Notes: generated by a model from the letters alone, not told the origin. DNA of 64,000 bases from Cavia porcellus (GCF_034190915.1 NW_026947486.1:74876044-74940043); one strand, 5' to 3'; positions 25,220 through 37,804 are shown, numbered from the stretch's first letter. Translations and numbers: made by a program.

Positions 25220-25510
25220 ATCATCTCTGAAAACCAGGTGTTTTGCAAGCCTGGATCCTACCACTCTGGAAATTTGAGGCGGAGAATCATCAAGTTGTGT
25301 ACAGCCTTAGCAATTCAAGAAGTTCTGTCTCAAACTCTAAAAGTAAATACATAGAGCATTCACCTGTAATCCCAGCACTTGCAAGTCTGAGGCAGGAGTA
25401 TCTCTGTGAATTGTAGATCAGCCTGGACAATGTAGTGATTTCAAGCCCAGTTTGAAACACATAATTGAGATACTGTCTCAAAAAAAAAAAAACAAAAACA
25501 AAAACAAAAC
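25220..25510 (+). mobile_element. B1-like SINE pair
   Basis: A degenerate B1-like body begins near 25230. It is followed by a clear one from about 25360 ('cacctgtaatcccagcactt', 'tgaggcaggagtatctctg', 'agatcagcctggacaatgta') ending 'gatactgtctc' and a long A-rich tail at 25480-25510. Confidence 0.75.
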
Positions 25511-25734
25511 CGAAGAAAACAGTCTGGGAAGGTTAGGTATACTATTCTTTTTAAATTAATGATAAGATCATTGAGATTGGAAAAATTTAGGAAAGTTGCT
25601 GAGAACACACAATAAATATGAAAGTCTGATATTGTAAGACATTGAATAATTTTTTTAAATTTTTCTTGGATTATCCACTAAAATTCTCAGATAACAAAAG
25701 ATTCTAACAGTTTTTTAAAGCATGAAGGGTTCTA

Positions 25735-26045
25735 TTCTAGAAGGAGGTGTGGTATTATGAGGTGGGACCTTTGGAAACTGATTAGGACTTCATGGTAGAG
25801 TTCTCATGAATGGTATTAGGACCTTTATAAATGAGCCCCGAGAAAGCCCTTGCACTTTCCCTATGTGAGAACACAACAAGAAAATAGATCATATCCCAAA
25901 AGAAGACTCACATCAGAACTGATCATTCTGGCACCTAATAGCAGACTTACAACCTAGGGAAATATGAAAAATAAATTTGTTTTGATAAACTACCCAGCCT
26001 GTGGCATTACGTTATGGCTGCCTGGATGAACTAAGATAAACCACA
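25735..26045 (+). mobile_element. MaLR (MST/MLT-like) LTR, 5'-truncated
   Basis: The order 'gtattatgaggtgggacctt', 'tcatgaatggtattaggacc', 'tttataaatgagccccgag', 'tgtgagaacacaacaagaaa', 'gaaaaataaatttgttttg' and 'ctggatgaactaagataaa' follows the MaLR LTR 3' two thirds very well. Confidence 0.75.
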
Positions 26046-26849
26046 AAATGGTATCAGTTCCTTAAAGAGAAACTTCCTCCACCTTCTTATAATTGATGGC
26101 AGAGAAGCAAGAAATAAGAAAAAAGCGAAAGTGGGTTATTAGCTGAATGTGTTTTATTCTCAATTTCCGGCCTTATACTTGTAGCTATATGTAGCCATGT
26201 CTGGAGAAGAACTTGCAAGTATACATGTATCTCAAGCTTTAAACTGAACTTGTTTTTAATATTATGAATCATATAACACAAACATCTATTGATACAGATT
26301 TAAGGCTAATAGTAAAATGTACACTTCTATTGCTTTCACCCAGGATACGGTGATGAGGTAGCCCTGTGTAAAAGATGCCTTGAGCTCTTGCCAAAATTAT
26401 ACCTTTTGCCTTTTAACAATACTATCTTCTGTGCTTATTATTAATTTTCATTGCTCAAAGAGGTATCACGTGTTTAAATGACACATTATTTGGTTGTACC
26501 TCATTTGTTAGCTTTATATAACAATTGTAGCTAAGAATTATAGCTCTTCACATATATAGAAATTTCCATGTCTTAAAGTCTATTTTAACTGCTTTATGTA
26601 TATGAACAATTTTACTGCACTAACAATTAGGAAAATACTATTTTATATAACATGTATAATATGTTAGAAATCTTCTGAGGTATTCTAAACATGTTTACAC
26701 ACATGCACATGTATAAGTACCAGTGTGATATTGGATAGGTAAATTACCCTTTAGGGGTAATTTTCATATATATGAATGAATATAAATACATTAAAAATTA
26801 ATGTAATCCTCACAAATCCTGGACTAAGATTTATCTATATGTTGAAACT

Positions 26850-27290
26850 TACAAAGTATTACAAAGACATTTTAATATGCTTGTATCAATACTACTCTAA
26901 CTAGCAGTGAATTTCAGTTCATTTACCTGATATTCTTAGTGACATATGGTTTTTACTGATTTCTTAATGTTTGCCTGTTAACTAATGTGAAATATCGCTG
27001 TATTTTAGTTTAGTTTGTATTTTAGTAAGAGTAAAGAAAGAACATCTTTCCCAAATATATATGGATCGTTGGACTTGACTTGTGTAGGCACTACTAGTTA
27101 CTTTAGAATCATTCACTTTTTTCCTATTTATTCATAGTAGTCCTTTTTATTTTCTAGGTATTATAGTTTTTCATTTGTGTGAATTTAAAATGTATTTTCA
27201 CCATTTGTGTGATTTTTTACTAATTTTAACAATTTTCTAGATGTTATATACTAGAAGCCATCATATGCTGATATTTTGCCTCCTAGAGTT
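26850..27290 (-). mobile_element. L1 fragment, old
   Basis: The plus strand resembles the antisense L1 3' region ('gttaactaatgtgaaatatc' and nearby). The match is weak and the limits are approximate. Confidence 0.4.
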
Positions 27291-27710
27291 AGCTTGTTGA
27301 AATGGGCAAGTAAAGTAGCTTAAGCCAAAGTCATACTATTATATAGATAAGAATACTACTTGTATGGATAAGAAAAAAAATAAACTACTGCAGCTAATGA
27401 CAGGAATTCTGATAGCACATAAACATAATTACAAGAATTCCCAATTTGCATACAAGGAAAATGTGTAAGTGAACATTACTGTTTGGTAAATTTGATTTAT
27501 ATATACATGAAACCATTCCTACCACAATGAAAATACCACAAATTTTCTTCACCTTAAAATGTTCCCTCAGACCACCAACCACAAAATCCCCTCTCAGAGT
27601 GAATTGTCATTTTGATTTCTATCACCTTTGATCAATTTTGAGCATTGTAAAATTTTAAATAAAAGAAATCATGCAATAATTACATATTAAGTCTTAGAGT
27701 AGACAAGAGG

Positions 27711-28095
27711 TGTTTTAATTACTTCCTCCAGTGCCGAGACACAAAACCTGACATCCAAAATTTAAGGAAAAGGCAGCTTATTTTGGCTCAGTTTGTAGAG
27801 ATTTCAGTCCATATTTGGTTGGCTCTAGTGCAAGACAACATGGCACAGGGACATCGAAGAAAAAAAGTTGCTCACAGCATGAGTTACACAAAGTTCAAAG
27901 AAAGGAAGAAGGAGCTAAAAAGTGAAATAAATCCTTCCACCCATGTTTCCAGTGATGTACCTCTTTTGGCCAAACCTCACATTATTACTTCAAGTTATCT
28001 ATAATGCCCCATAATCCAAACACATTCCAAAAGTTACACTTATGAGCACAAGAGGCTCTTGGGGCACAGTGACATATGAACCAAAGCAAAGGGTC
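27711..28095 (-). mobile_element. MaLR solitary LTR
   Basis: The plus strand reads the reverse of the MaLR LTR: a segment with 'gacatccaaaatttaagg', 'cttattttggctcagtttg', 'ttggttggctctagtgcaag' and 'catggcacagggacatcga'. It ends 'gtgacatatgaaccaaagca', the LTR start read in reverse. Confidence 0.75.
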
Positions 28096-28754
28096 AGCAA
28101 AATATATGGGCTTATTTTTCTAATACACTAAGCTAAGAACGGTTTTTATATTTTTAAACTGTTCTTAAGAAGGAAGAGTAAGATAAAAAAGAGAAAAAAA
28201 TATGAGAAATATATTTAAAGATATATGGCCTACAAAGCGTAAAATATTTTTTTACTTGACCCTTTATTAAAAAAAAAAAATCACCAGTTCCTCCTTGAGA
28301 GTATATTCCTTCCTTACAAAGCATGAGTTTCTCTAACTTACTATCTTCTCAACTGAGTGGTAGATTAAGAATGTCTTTCCTTTCTGGCTATGCCACAACT
28401 ACAAAGCCTCCAACAACGAAGGACCTTTAGTATTACTGTTCTGGTCACAAATCTTTAGCAGCCGTGATGTCTAGCCTTAGAGAGTCTACTCCTGTGTATT
28501 TTCAGTTTACCTCTTAACTAAGAGCATAACAGGAATATGCATAGACTAGGAGCCCATTCTCTATAGCATTGTCTTGTTTGATGACCTATTGCAGAGATTC
28601 TAGTCATTTCAGTTGTTTTAAAGTCTGATCTTGGTCTCTTAAAGTCAGAGAGACTGTCATGCTTTGCTTAGACTCTGGTTCATACATGTACTTGGATTAC
28701 AGTGAATAGGTAAGAAGCTATAGTTGTTTTAACTAACTACTCATTAAACTTTTT
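28096..28754. other. Intergenic DNA, no feature seen
   Basis: No gene or recognisable transposon. A poly(A) stretch lies near 28268. Confidence 0.5.
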
Positions 28755-28880
28755 TGTTTGCTTTTGTTTTTTCAAAGTCTCACTATGTAGTCCACTGTTG
28801 CCTTGAACTCATGCTCTTCCTCCTTTAGTCCGCTGAGTAAAGAATTACAGATGTGTACCGCCTTGTTCAGCTCATTAAAG
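28755..28880 (-). mobile_element. B1 SINE
   Basis: Antisense B1: a T-rich tail, then 'aagtctcactatgtagtcca', 'ttgccttgaactcatgctct', and 'gaattacagatgtgtaccgc'. Confidence 0.7.
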
Positions 28881-28979
28881 TTTTAAAAGAACACTTTAAG
28901 CTAGGTATTATGTGAACTTCACACATGGGGCAACTTCAAGAACAAATAGTTTAATCTAAATCTTGTAAATCACAGAAAA

Positions 28980-29410
28980 TGGTTTTCTTAAGAGCATCTG
29001 GCAAAAATTTTATCTCATTCTGTAAACTGTCTCTTCATTCTACTGATTGATTCTTTTGCTGCATGGATGCTTTGTAGTCTGTTATAATTGTGTTTCTCGA
29101 TTTTTGCTTTTATTTCTTCTGCAGTTGAGATTCTATCTAGAAAATCCTTTCTTACACCTACGTCCTCAAGCATTTTACCTATTATATCATTCAGTAGGTT
29201 TAACATTTGTATTTCAATGTTAAGATTTTGACCCCTTTTGGTTTTAATTTAGTGTATGTTGAGAGATAAGGGTCCAGTTTCAATCTTCTGCACAAAACCA
29301 GTTTCCCCAGTACCATTATTTCTCCTATAAAATATACGTTTGGACCCTTTGTCAAAGATAAAATAGGTAAATGTGTCTGGTAAAGTTCATGTGTTTCGTT
29401 GTTCTGTTTA
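28980..29410 (-). mobile_element. L1 ORF2 C-terminal fragment
   Basis: The minus strand from 29206 to 29015 encodes a piece that aligns with the L1 ORF2 C-terminal region: 'EDFLDR'-like, then 'KIEKHNYNRLQSIHAAKES' (19 residues) and 'KRQFTE'. Plus-strand wording such as 'gagagataagggtccagttt' (29260-29279) is a hallmark of antisense L1 there. It is older than the nested L1 tail at 29411. Confidence 0.8.
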
Positions 29411-29745
29411 TCTGCTTTTTTTATTTAAAGAAAAAAAGAACAGAAAAAGGGTACATAATTAATACATAATTTAAAAAAGTAACAAATCGCTGGCTGATAA
29501 TTACATATTTTCCTCTTAGAAATAGTTGTTCAACTTACAAAAGTAAAGCATACAAAGTGGACATTCAAACAGCAAGACTGCAAACAGTTCTGTTGAAATA
29601 TCCAACAAAAACTTAGCAATATGATTATCAATCCTTTACTCTTAAGCATACATGAATTTGCATCCTTTAGAGCACTTTCTTTTTCTCTCTTTTTTACAAT
29701 AGCAATTTGTGTATCTGTTTTTTTTTTTCCAGTGCCATGACATTT
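29411..29745 (-). mobile_element. Truncated young L1 3' end
   Basis: Read on the minus strand this is a 3'-terminal L1 piece with AATAAA and an A-rich end near 29411-29430. It is similar to the last ~330 bp of the HAL1-like element (49220-49530). Shared runs include 'agaaagtgctctaaa' and 'cagaactgtttgcag'. Flanks on both sides are other L1 pieces, so it inserted into, or lies between, older L1 DNA. A T-run with similar flanking bases near 29405 and 29710 could be a target-site duplication but is not clear. Confidence 0.75.
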
Positions 29746-30165
29746 TTTCACTCCTATTGCTTTGCAGTATAGTTAGTTTGAAGTCAGGTATTGGGTTACC
29801 TGCTTGATCATGATGTATCATCTTTCTTATAATGTGCTGCACTCTGTTTGCTAATAGCTTGTTAAAGACTTTTACATTTATTTTCACTAAAGGGATTGGC
29901 CTATAGTTCTCTCCTTTGTTGGCTCTTTATATCTGATGTTGTAATCAGGATGATACTGGCTTCCATAAATGAGTTTAGGTGCACACTGTCCCTTCAATTT
30001 CTTTGAAGAAATTAAGGAATATTGATGATCATTAAAATTTTTGGAGAATTCATCAGTGAATCTATCAGGTCCTGTGTTTGTTTTAGTTGGTAGATTATTT
30101 ACTACTGAGTCAATATTTGGAACTTATTGTGAATTTTATCAGTTTCAAATATCCTTTCCATTCTA
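29746..30165 (-). mobile_element. L1 RT-region fragment, separate copy
   Basis: The minus strand encodes the L1 RT stretch with 'NKLLANRVQHIIRKMIHHDQ' (29860-29770 region). The same RT segment occurs again at 30740-31060. Two RT copies on one strand cannot come from one L1, so this is a distinct fragment. Confidence 0.7.
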
Positions 30166-33100
30166 TTATTTTTTGGTATAAATAAATGCTAATGATTTTT
30201 GTGTTTTGCACTTGTATGCTGCTACTTTGCTAAGTTAGTTATCAATTCTAGAGATTTTGGTGGAGTTCTTTGGGTATTTCGTATAGAGTATCATGTCATC
30301 TTCAAATAATTATAATTTGAGTTCTTCCTTTCCTATATGTAGTTTTTTATTTATTTATTTATTTTTTGCCTTCCTCTTCCCTATTTTCACTGGCTAACAT
30401 TTCAAGTATTATGTTGACTAGAAGAGGTGACAATGGACATTCTTGTCTTTTTTTATTTTAAGGAAAATACTTTTATTTTTTTCTGTTTGGTATTGTGCTG
30501 GCCATTGGTCTGTAATAAATAGTCTTTATCATATTCAAGTACATTTCTTCAATACCTGTTTTATTTATTTTTTTATTATGAAAGGTGTTAGGTTTTGTTG
30601 AAAGTCTATTCTGTTTCATACCTCTTGACAGAATAATGTGGCTTTTGACCTTTATCCTGTGATATATTACACTTATTCCTTAGGTGATTTATTATACTTA
30701 TTGACTCATGTATGTTGAACCATACTTGCATCTCTGGAATGAAACCTATTTGATCATGATGTGTGAACTTTTTGATAGTATGCTACATTCTATTTGTTAA
30801 TATCTTGTTGAGGATATTTGCATTTGTGTTCATTAAAGAATCGACCTATACTTCAATTTCATAGCTTCTTCTTTATCTGGTTTCATGATAAGAATGATAC
30901 CAGCTTCCATAAGTGAATTCCGCAGTGCTCTCTCCATTTCAAATTTTTTTTTAAATGCTTGAGAGTACTGCTGTTATAAAATTCTTAAAGGTTTTGTAGA
31001 AATCAGTGGTAAATCCATCAGGTTCTGGATTTTTTAAAGTTGATTGATTCTTTATTGATGATTCAGTTTCATTACTTGTTATTGGGTTGTAAGCATATTT
31101 ATGTTTTCTTGGCTTAGTTTTCATAGATTTATGTTTCTAAGAATCTACTGTTACTTCAAAATTCACTAGTTTTTTGGAACAGAGTTTTTAAAATGAGTTA
31201 CTATCTTATGATTTTTCACAGTGTATGTTGTGATTTCACATTTTTCATTTCTAATTGCATTGAGGTGAGTCCTTTCTTTCTCTTGATGAGTTTGGCTATG
31301 GGCTTGCCTATTTTATTTATTCTTTTGATGATCTTTCTCTTTGATTTGTCACTATTCTTGCTTCAATTTCATTGATTTCTACTCTAATCTTTATCATTTC
31401 CCACCTTAATTTCAGTTTGTGATTGATTTGTTGTTTCTCAATTATCTTAAGATTTTTCATAACGTTTTCTATTCCAGATTGTTCTATTTTCCTAATATGA
31501 GCATTGATAGTGATGCATTTTTCTACTTTAAACTGTTTTCCTAATGTCCCAGCTGTTTCAGTGAGTTGTCTTATAATTCTAATTAATTTTCAGAACATTT
31601 TAATCTTTCTACTTTATTTCCTCTGTGATCCATTGGTTATTGAGAAACATATTCTTAATTTTCCAGGAGTTTTGATTTTTCTAAAATTTATCCTTTTGGT
31701 GATTTCTATTTTTGTTGCACAGCGATCTGATAATAGTCATGGGGAAAATTCTATTTTATATATACTTACATAAGCAGGCTTTGTAGACTAGTATGAGATC
31801 TGTTTTAAAAACGTGCTATATGCTGCTGAAAAAAATATAGTCTGTTGGAGAATGGTGAAATTCTCTACAAATAACCATTAAGTCCATAGTTCAAGGGTGT
31901 GGTTCAGCTCTGGAATTTCTTTGTCTTTTTTAGCTGATCTATTTCTTTGCTGAAGTGTGGTATTAAAATCCCTTTCTATAGTGTACAGTTGTGAGTTTGA
32001 TACATAGTACCCCCAAAAAAATCCTTTACTGTATGTTAGTATTTATTTAGTCTTTTAAATTTTGCAGGACTTATTTTTTATGAATGTAGGCACTCAAGTA
32101 TTTGATGCATATATTTATCATTGTTATCTCTTCTTGCTGGAGTATTCCTCTAACTAGTGTGTAATAACTTTTTTTGTCTCTTCTAATCAGTTTTAATTTG
32201 AAGTTTTCTATGCTTTGTATTAGAATTGATGTCACTGCTTGTTTTTTTAGTCCTGATGAATGAAAAGTTGTTTCTCATCTTTAATTTTTAGTCTATGAAT
32301 ATCTTTTTTGGAATAGATAAGTTCTTTGAATGCAACAGATAGTTGGATTCTATTTTATAACTCTCTTTTTCCACTCTATTTCTTTTAGAGAGTTGAGATC
32401 AGTGACTTTCAGAGATATTACTGACACATGTTGTTCAGTTATTATCATTACCTTCTTCATCTGTTGGAGTATCATTTGTTTTTTCTTTTCCAGATGCTTT
32501 TTGTTCCTGTTTACTCATTAACCTCATTGGTTTCCTCACTGTTTTTTGCTTTTTTCATTTCATTTTTTCTTAAATATTTTCTCTACAGCTGTTTTAACAT
32601 TTGTATATCTTCTGTAACTAATCTTTAATAGAAATACCTCATTTCTCCATATTTTTTAAAAAAATAGCTTTACTGGTATGTTAATCAAAGTGGTAAATTA
32701 CTTGCTTTTAGGGATTGAAATACTTCACTATAAGGTCTTCTGTCCTTAAGATTTGTGTTGATAAGTCTGCTAGATTCTAATCGGTTTACCTTTATATGTG
32801 AATGCTTTTGTTTTTCTCTGGTTACATTTAAAATTCTGGGGTTGTTGTTTTCATTTTTTCTAGATATCTATGAATTTGACACACAAGTATTTTAGTTACT
32901 TTCTCTTTTAATTATAATTGTTTGGTGTTCTATAACTGTTGCTTACTTGTTTTTTAATTACTTACACTTTTGGTAAATTTTCTTCCACAATTTCTGTAAC
33001 CATGTTTGTGAATCCACCTGTGCTACCTTCTAGTTTTTCTCTAATTCTGATTAACCTTTGATTGATCATTTTGTCATCTAGTAGTCCTTGAATCGTCTTT

Positions 33101-33480
33101 TGTTCTTTTATTTTTTTTATTTCTTTGAACTCATTATTTAATTCTATTTTTGTCTTCAATATCAGATAATCTGTCTTCACATTGGTCATTTATACAATAT
33201 GAATTCTATACAGATTTTTATTTCAGAGATTTATTTCTTATATTATTTCAAGTATTCCATAACCTTGTTGAATCTGTTCTTCAAATTTTAAACTGTTTTT
33301 ATTAGTTCATCTTTTTTTTTTTTCTTATTTGTACTTCAAAATTCTATGCGGCCATATTGAGGAAAATTGTTGTGAAATCTGGTTGATTTCCTCTTCAAAT
33401 TCATCTATTTTCTTCATTTCTTCTAATAACTTTTCACAGATTTTTGCTACCTAGTATTTATTTTCTTTTTCTCTTGCAAC
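30166..33480 (-). mobile_element. L1 LINE with ORF2 and ORF1 remnants
   Basis: From low to high coordinates the plus strand follows antisense L1. The RT catalytic motif lies at 30295-30306 on the minus strand and reads F-E-D-D, with both aspartates kept. RT upstream segments follow (30700-31060), then the endonuclease side (31500-32300) and ORF1. An ORF1 piece of 75 codons lies at 33189-32962. Its sequence includes 'EIKKIKEQKTIQGLLDDKM' and ends 'VEENLPKV', equivalent to the 'ENFPNL' area of ORF1. ORF1 coiled-coil sequence continues to about 33480. Stops are frequent. Confidence 0.8.
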
Positions 33481-35399
33481 TGCTTACTCAGCCTTGGGAG
33501 AGACAGTGGGTAGGATTGGAGATATTCTATTTCCTTGCTTCATCATTCTCCTACATGTATTTGTATATATCATTTTTAAAAATTATATATGACCCTCTCT
33601 TTTTCTCCTCTTCTGTGATGGCTTATTGCAAGTTAAGGAGAAAGGAAGAAATTCTATAGTATATATGTTTATTTTTAGTGAGATGCTGCTCTCTATGAAT
33701 AATGTTAAACTTTGTGTGTCCAGTGCTAAATATTTACTTTTTTGGTTATTTACTTTAAGTTATTTTGACTTTGTCTTTATGTTTTGCCAAAGGATTGCTT
33801 CCATTTATAAAAGCATCAACAGATTCAATGATGCACCACTTCTATATGACAGTTCTTGCATTTACTCTTCTTCTCTTTTTCTATTCTCTATGCACACAAT
33901 GACAGTTAATTATATATGATTGCTCTACAGTGTGTTTGGCATTGGATAGAAAGAATATGGAAGTGGTTGAATGAGGTTTAAAGGACCAAATACTGCTGGA
34001 TGCAAACAAAAACTGGTGTGGGGTTTAATTTTATTGCAGTATTTTTATTTAAATTGAAGGTTTAGTATTGAAAGCCTTTAAAGGATATTTTACAGGGAAA
34101 GGTAAAATATGGGAGAAAATGGGTTTTCTTTCTAATTAAAGAATGTATGTTATTATCAGAATGTTCTTATATGGAGTAAAATAAACTAATTAGAATATGA
34201 AAATTCCAAAGGCTTAAGATGAAGAGAATTTAGGAACTATACTAATGAAGAAAGGATTGGTTATGAGGGAACAAATTATGGCAAATTTTAAAAATCTGTG
34301 GGGAGTTCACATACTGCAAAAAAGTCAAGAAATATGTTAATAATGTTGTCTCAGGAGATTCAGTTGAAGAAACTAGAAAAAGTACTGAGGTGATAGAGAG
34401 AACTTAGACACCTATTAAATCAGAGTCAATGAAAGAATAAATATACAATATCAGCAACTGAATAAACACATGAGATTATAGAATAATGTATTTTAACTCC
34501 ATATTATTAAAAAATCAAGAAACATAGAGAAATTTAAACAAATAAATGTCTAATGAGAACAAATACTAGCTAATTAGACACTGCATATATGAACTTCCAC
34601 TCTTGTGTACTCAGGCTGAACCAAGCCTATGACCAAATAGTCTGTGGTCTGTGATCAATAGTCCCTGCCTCTCAGCATGACTCCCCACAGTCTACTCTCC
34701 GGAGACTGCTGGCAGTCTCCAAAAATTGTCCTTCAGTCATCCACTCAGGAAACTCAGCAGTGTGAAGCAGCCAATGGAATATTCTATGACCCAGATTCAA
34801 ACACTTAGCACTTCCATACATTGAACATGCCTACCAGTGCCTGTTCTGTGCAGCTGTGTCCTCTCGTGCTTCTACTCACTAACTGTTGATGGGAGGGCCA
34901 GTTGGGAAGTATGTTCTTGCAGCACAAAATTCTCCTGGTCTGAACTGCAGGTCTCCAGATCTCTGTGCGCAGAAATGTTGTTAGTTTCACTTTGCCCAAT
35001 GATTGGCAGCTACCTTGCTACTGTTAGCAGCACTGCTTTGTGGTCTATCCTTTGCACCATGTTCTATTTTTTCTGCATTACCAAATTTTATTTTTGTTCT
35101 CCTCTGCCAGCTTTCTTATGGTTCCTATTTACCATCCACTCACTGTGGTTTCTCTTCAAGGTTTTGTTTCCCAGACTTTAAACACTTTTCCCTGAAGTGG
35201 TTGAGTAGTTGCCACTTTCTGCTCTGCCACTTTTTGAAATCACACTCTAGTTGTCTGGATGGGGTGGGGGTGGGCAGGCAGTTTTCACTACATATTTGGG
35301 AGACAGATTACAATCGTTGGCATATCATATAAAAATGTTCGAAGATTAAAAAAAAATCAACCAGTGACAAATACTTTACCTGGCAATCATTACCTGGTT
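33481..35399. other. Intergenic DNA; possible old L1 5' UTR
   Basis: A relatively GC-richer block at about 34600-35270 lies upstream of the minus-strand L1 ORF1 and could be its decayed 5' UTR. I see no motif that proves this. No gene is visible. Overlapping plus-strand frames at 34837-35181 and 35003-35332 look non-coding. Confidence 0.3.
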
Positions 35400-35935
35400 A
35401 TTATTGCTTGGCAATTTTGACTGACACAATATTTGTATGTATTTTTGAGGTACAATGTGATGTTTTGATTTGCATGTTGTCAGAAATAGTAAAGACTTTT
35501 CCAGACAAACAATACCTAAGAGTGTTCATTACTCCCAGATCTCCCTTATGAGAAATGCTAAAGAGAGCTTCTCACGTGAAATGAAGATTAAAAAAAAAAC
35601 ACAATACTTGTATAAATAAAAAAACTAGATGGTCAAGGTAAATATGCACTAATGTATTGCTTTAATAATATTCCTAGTAATTAAGATATTACAAATAACA
35701 ACTAAACAGAGATGTCTTCTCACACGTATCCTAATAATTGAGGAAAGATAAATATTGGTAAAGATGTGGAGAAATCAGAACACTTGAACACGTTTGGTAA
35801 CAATGGAAAATGCTAAAGTCACTACAGAATCCATTATAAAATTCCCTCAAAAAGTTTTAAAAAATAGAATATACTTCATAATTCAGCAATCCCATTTCTG
35901 GATATCTAGAGCTATAAAATTTAAAATCAAAATCT

Positions 35936-35950
35936 AAAAGTGATATTAGG
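35936..35950 (+). repeat. Target-site duplication, left copy
   Basis: AAAAGTGATATTAGG, identical to 36035-36049, flanks the ID element. Confidence 0.9.
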
Positions 35951-36034
35951 GGTTGAGGATTTAGCTCAGTGGCATCAGCACCTGCCTTGCAAGCAGGCGG
36001 TTGTGAGTTCCATCCCCGGTACCGATAAAAAGAT
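35951..36034 (+). mobile_element. ID SINE, tRNA-Ala-like
   Basis: The body starts 'ggttgaggatttagctcag' with a clear RNA polymerase III box A. A box B-like 'gagttccatcccc' follows, with one change from the usual, and a short A-rich tail. The anticodon arm reads CCTGC-CTTGCAA-GCAGG, a 5-bp stem with a 7-base loop whose anticodon would be TGC (Ala). The perfect 15-bp duplication on both sides shows L1-type insertion into older L1 sequence. Confidence 0.95.
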
Positions 36035-36049
36035 AAAAGTGATATTAGG
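36035..36049 (+). repeat. Target-site duplication, right copy
   Basis: Second copy of the 15-bp sequence at 35936-35950. Confidence 0.9.
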
Positions 36050-37804
36050 ACTCCTATGTTGATGGCAGTATTGTTCGTAATAGTCAACATCTAGTAAGCA
36101 GTCCAAATGCCAACTACAGATGAATGGATAAAGCAAATGTTGTCTATTCACAAAATAGAACATTATTCTACGCTTAAAAAGAAAGAAATTGAAATCTGGC
36201 AATATGTAACAAAAGGGATGGAATCTGATGATATTATACTAAATGAAATAAGTCAGTGACAGAACAAAAAATGCAGCATCATTTCAATTATAAGAACAAA
36301 AAAGTCAAAGTTATTGAAGCAAAGAGTGAATGATGGTTGGCAAGTGCTGCAGGAAGAAGAAAAAGGAAGTTGATAAAAAGAGTGGAATATTTGAGTTACA
36401 AAGATGAATAAGTTCTAGAGATCTATGTAACATTGAACCTATAGTTAATGATAATTTATTATACATTTAAAAATCTGCTAACCAGGTAGAAATTATGCTG
36501 TTTTTATACATTTTTTTAAATTAAAGGAGTAAACGTTTCCAGAAGCAAAGATGAAACCTCAAAACTTATGATCTAATCTCAAAAGTTCCACAATTTTACT
36601 TTTGTCAAATTCTGTTAGTTAAAACAGCTCAATAGTCAAAGGATAGTGAATTTATGTCCTAAATTCAATGTGAGGAAAGTTAAAACTTCATAAGTTACTT
36701 TTTCCTAATTTAATATTTTAACTATTTTTTGTACCTTGGGAGAAGTAATTAAAGATGAAGTCTCAATATTTTGCCCTAGATAGTCTCAAAATCCTAGACT
36801 CAAGTAATCCTCCTAACTCAGATCTTAAAATTGCTAAGACAATATGTATAAAACATTGCCCCCAGGCAATTTTGACTGACACAAAATTTGAATGTAATTT
36901 TGAGGTACAATGTAACGTTTTGATTTACATATACAATGGATAGTGAGTCATAAACTAAGAATAACTAGTATGCCCATTATGTTTAGTGATTATTTATTTA
37001 TAGTGATTACTCTCAAATTCTCTTCTATATTGACATATAAAATGCATTATTGTTAATTATAGCCCTGCTGTGCCATAGAGACCCAAACTTACCACTCCAA
37101 CCAAATAATAGCATTACACCCATTAGCAATATTATCCTTTTTCAGTTTTTTCAGTCTTCAGTAAATACTACTTTGTTCTCAACTTTCCACAGTAAGTACT
37201 AATAATTAATGTGGATTTTTTGAACCTCTGAGCCTATCACTTGACTTTCAAATGTATTCTGGGCTACTATTATAAAAAGTTTTGCAATAATATTTGATAC
37301 CTTAGGTGCTAAGTATGCCCTGTCCACTCTGGCAAAATAAGTTTTCCTTTGAATGTTTTCCTTTAAATATCATGGAATGATGATATAAGTAAAATAAATA
37401 TATGAACATTTAGTGTCATTCTTCTCTCTAATATGAATCATATTGTTTTCATCAATTTTAGTCAGAGGAATACATATTTTATTTTCATCGTTAATTGAGA
37501 GGAAATAACCCGTAGTTAAACAATTTAGCATTTCATTTTGTTTGGAGATTTTAAGATACTGAGTGAAAGAATTTACTAAAAATTCCCATTGACAATTGTG
37601 ATTAAATAATCACATTGGATAAGACTAATTGAAATGGATTATTTGCAGTGGTTTCTTTTACCTTGTTCTAGCAGTTAATATTTTCCCCAGTTTAAATCAT
37701 TAATACATTTGAAAACAATTCACTTAATTTCAAGAATGGTGAAGATAATGTATCTATTGTCATTTGGTTGGTTTGGGATAGATATTGTTTTGATGTATAG
37801 TTGG

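Larger units (their letters stand above)
35400..37330 (+). mobile_element. Old L1 3' end fragments (L1M-like)
   Basis: The block at 35740-36300 follows the sense order of the L1 ORF2 end and 3' UTR ('catttctggatatctagag', 'ggaatctgatgatattata', 'aatgaaataagtcagtgaca'). The phrase 'attttgaggtacaatgt' with 'gttttgattt' is typical of old mammalian L1 3' UTRs. It occurs twice, at 35435-35475 and 36897-36930. The two copies sit in nearly identical 60-bp contexts starting 'ggcaattttgactgacaca', so at least two L1 3' fragments or a duplication are present. Confidence 0.65.

Noticed and set aside
34837..35332. Overlapping 114- and 109-codon frames as a membrane protein gene
   Set aside because: Hydrophobic content reflects T-rich sequence; the frames overlap in different phases and no family is recognised.
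35951..36034. tRNA-Ala gene
   Set aside because: The anticodon arm is tRNA-like, but the acceptor stem does not close, an A-rich tail follows and target duplications flank it: it is an ID SINE.
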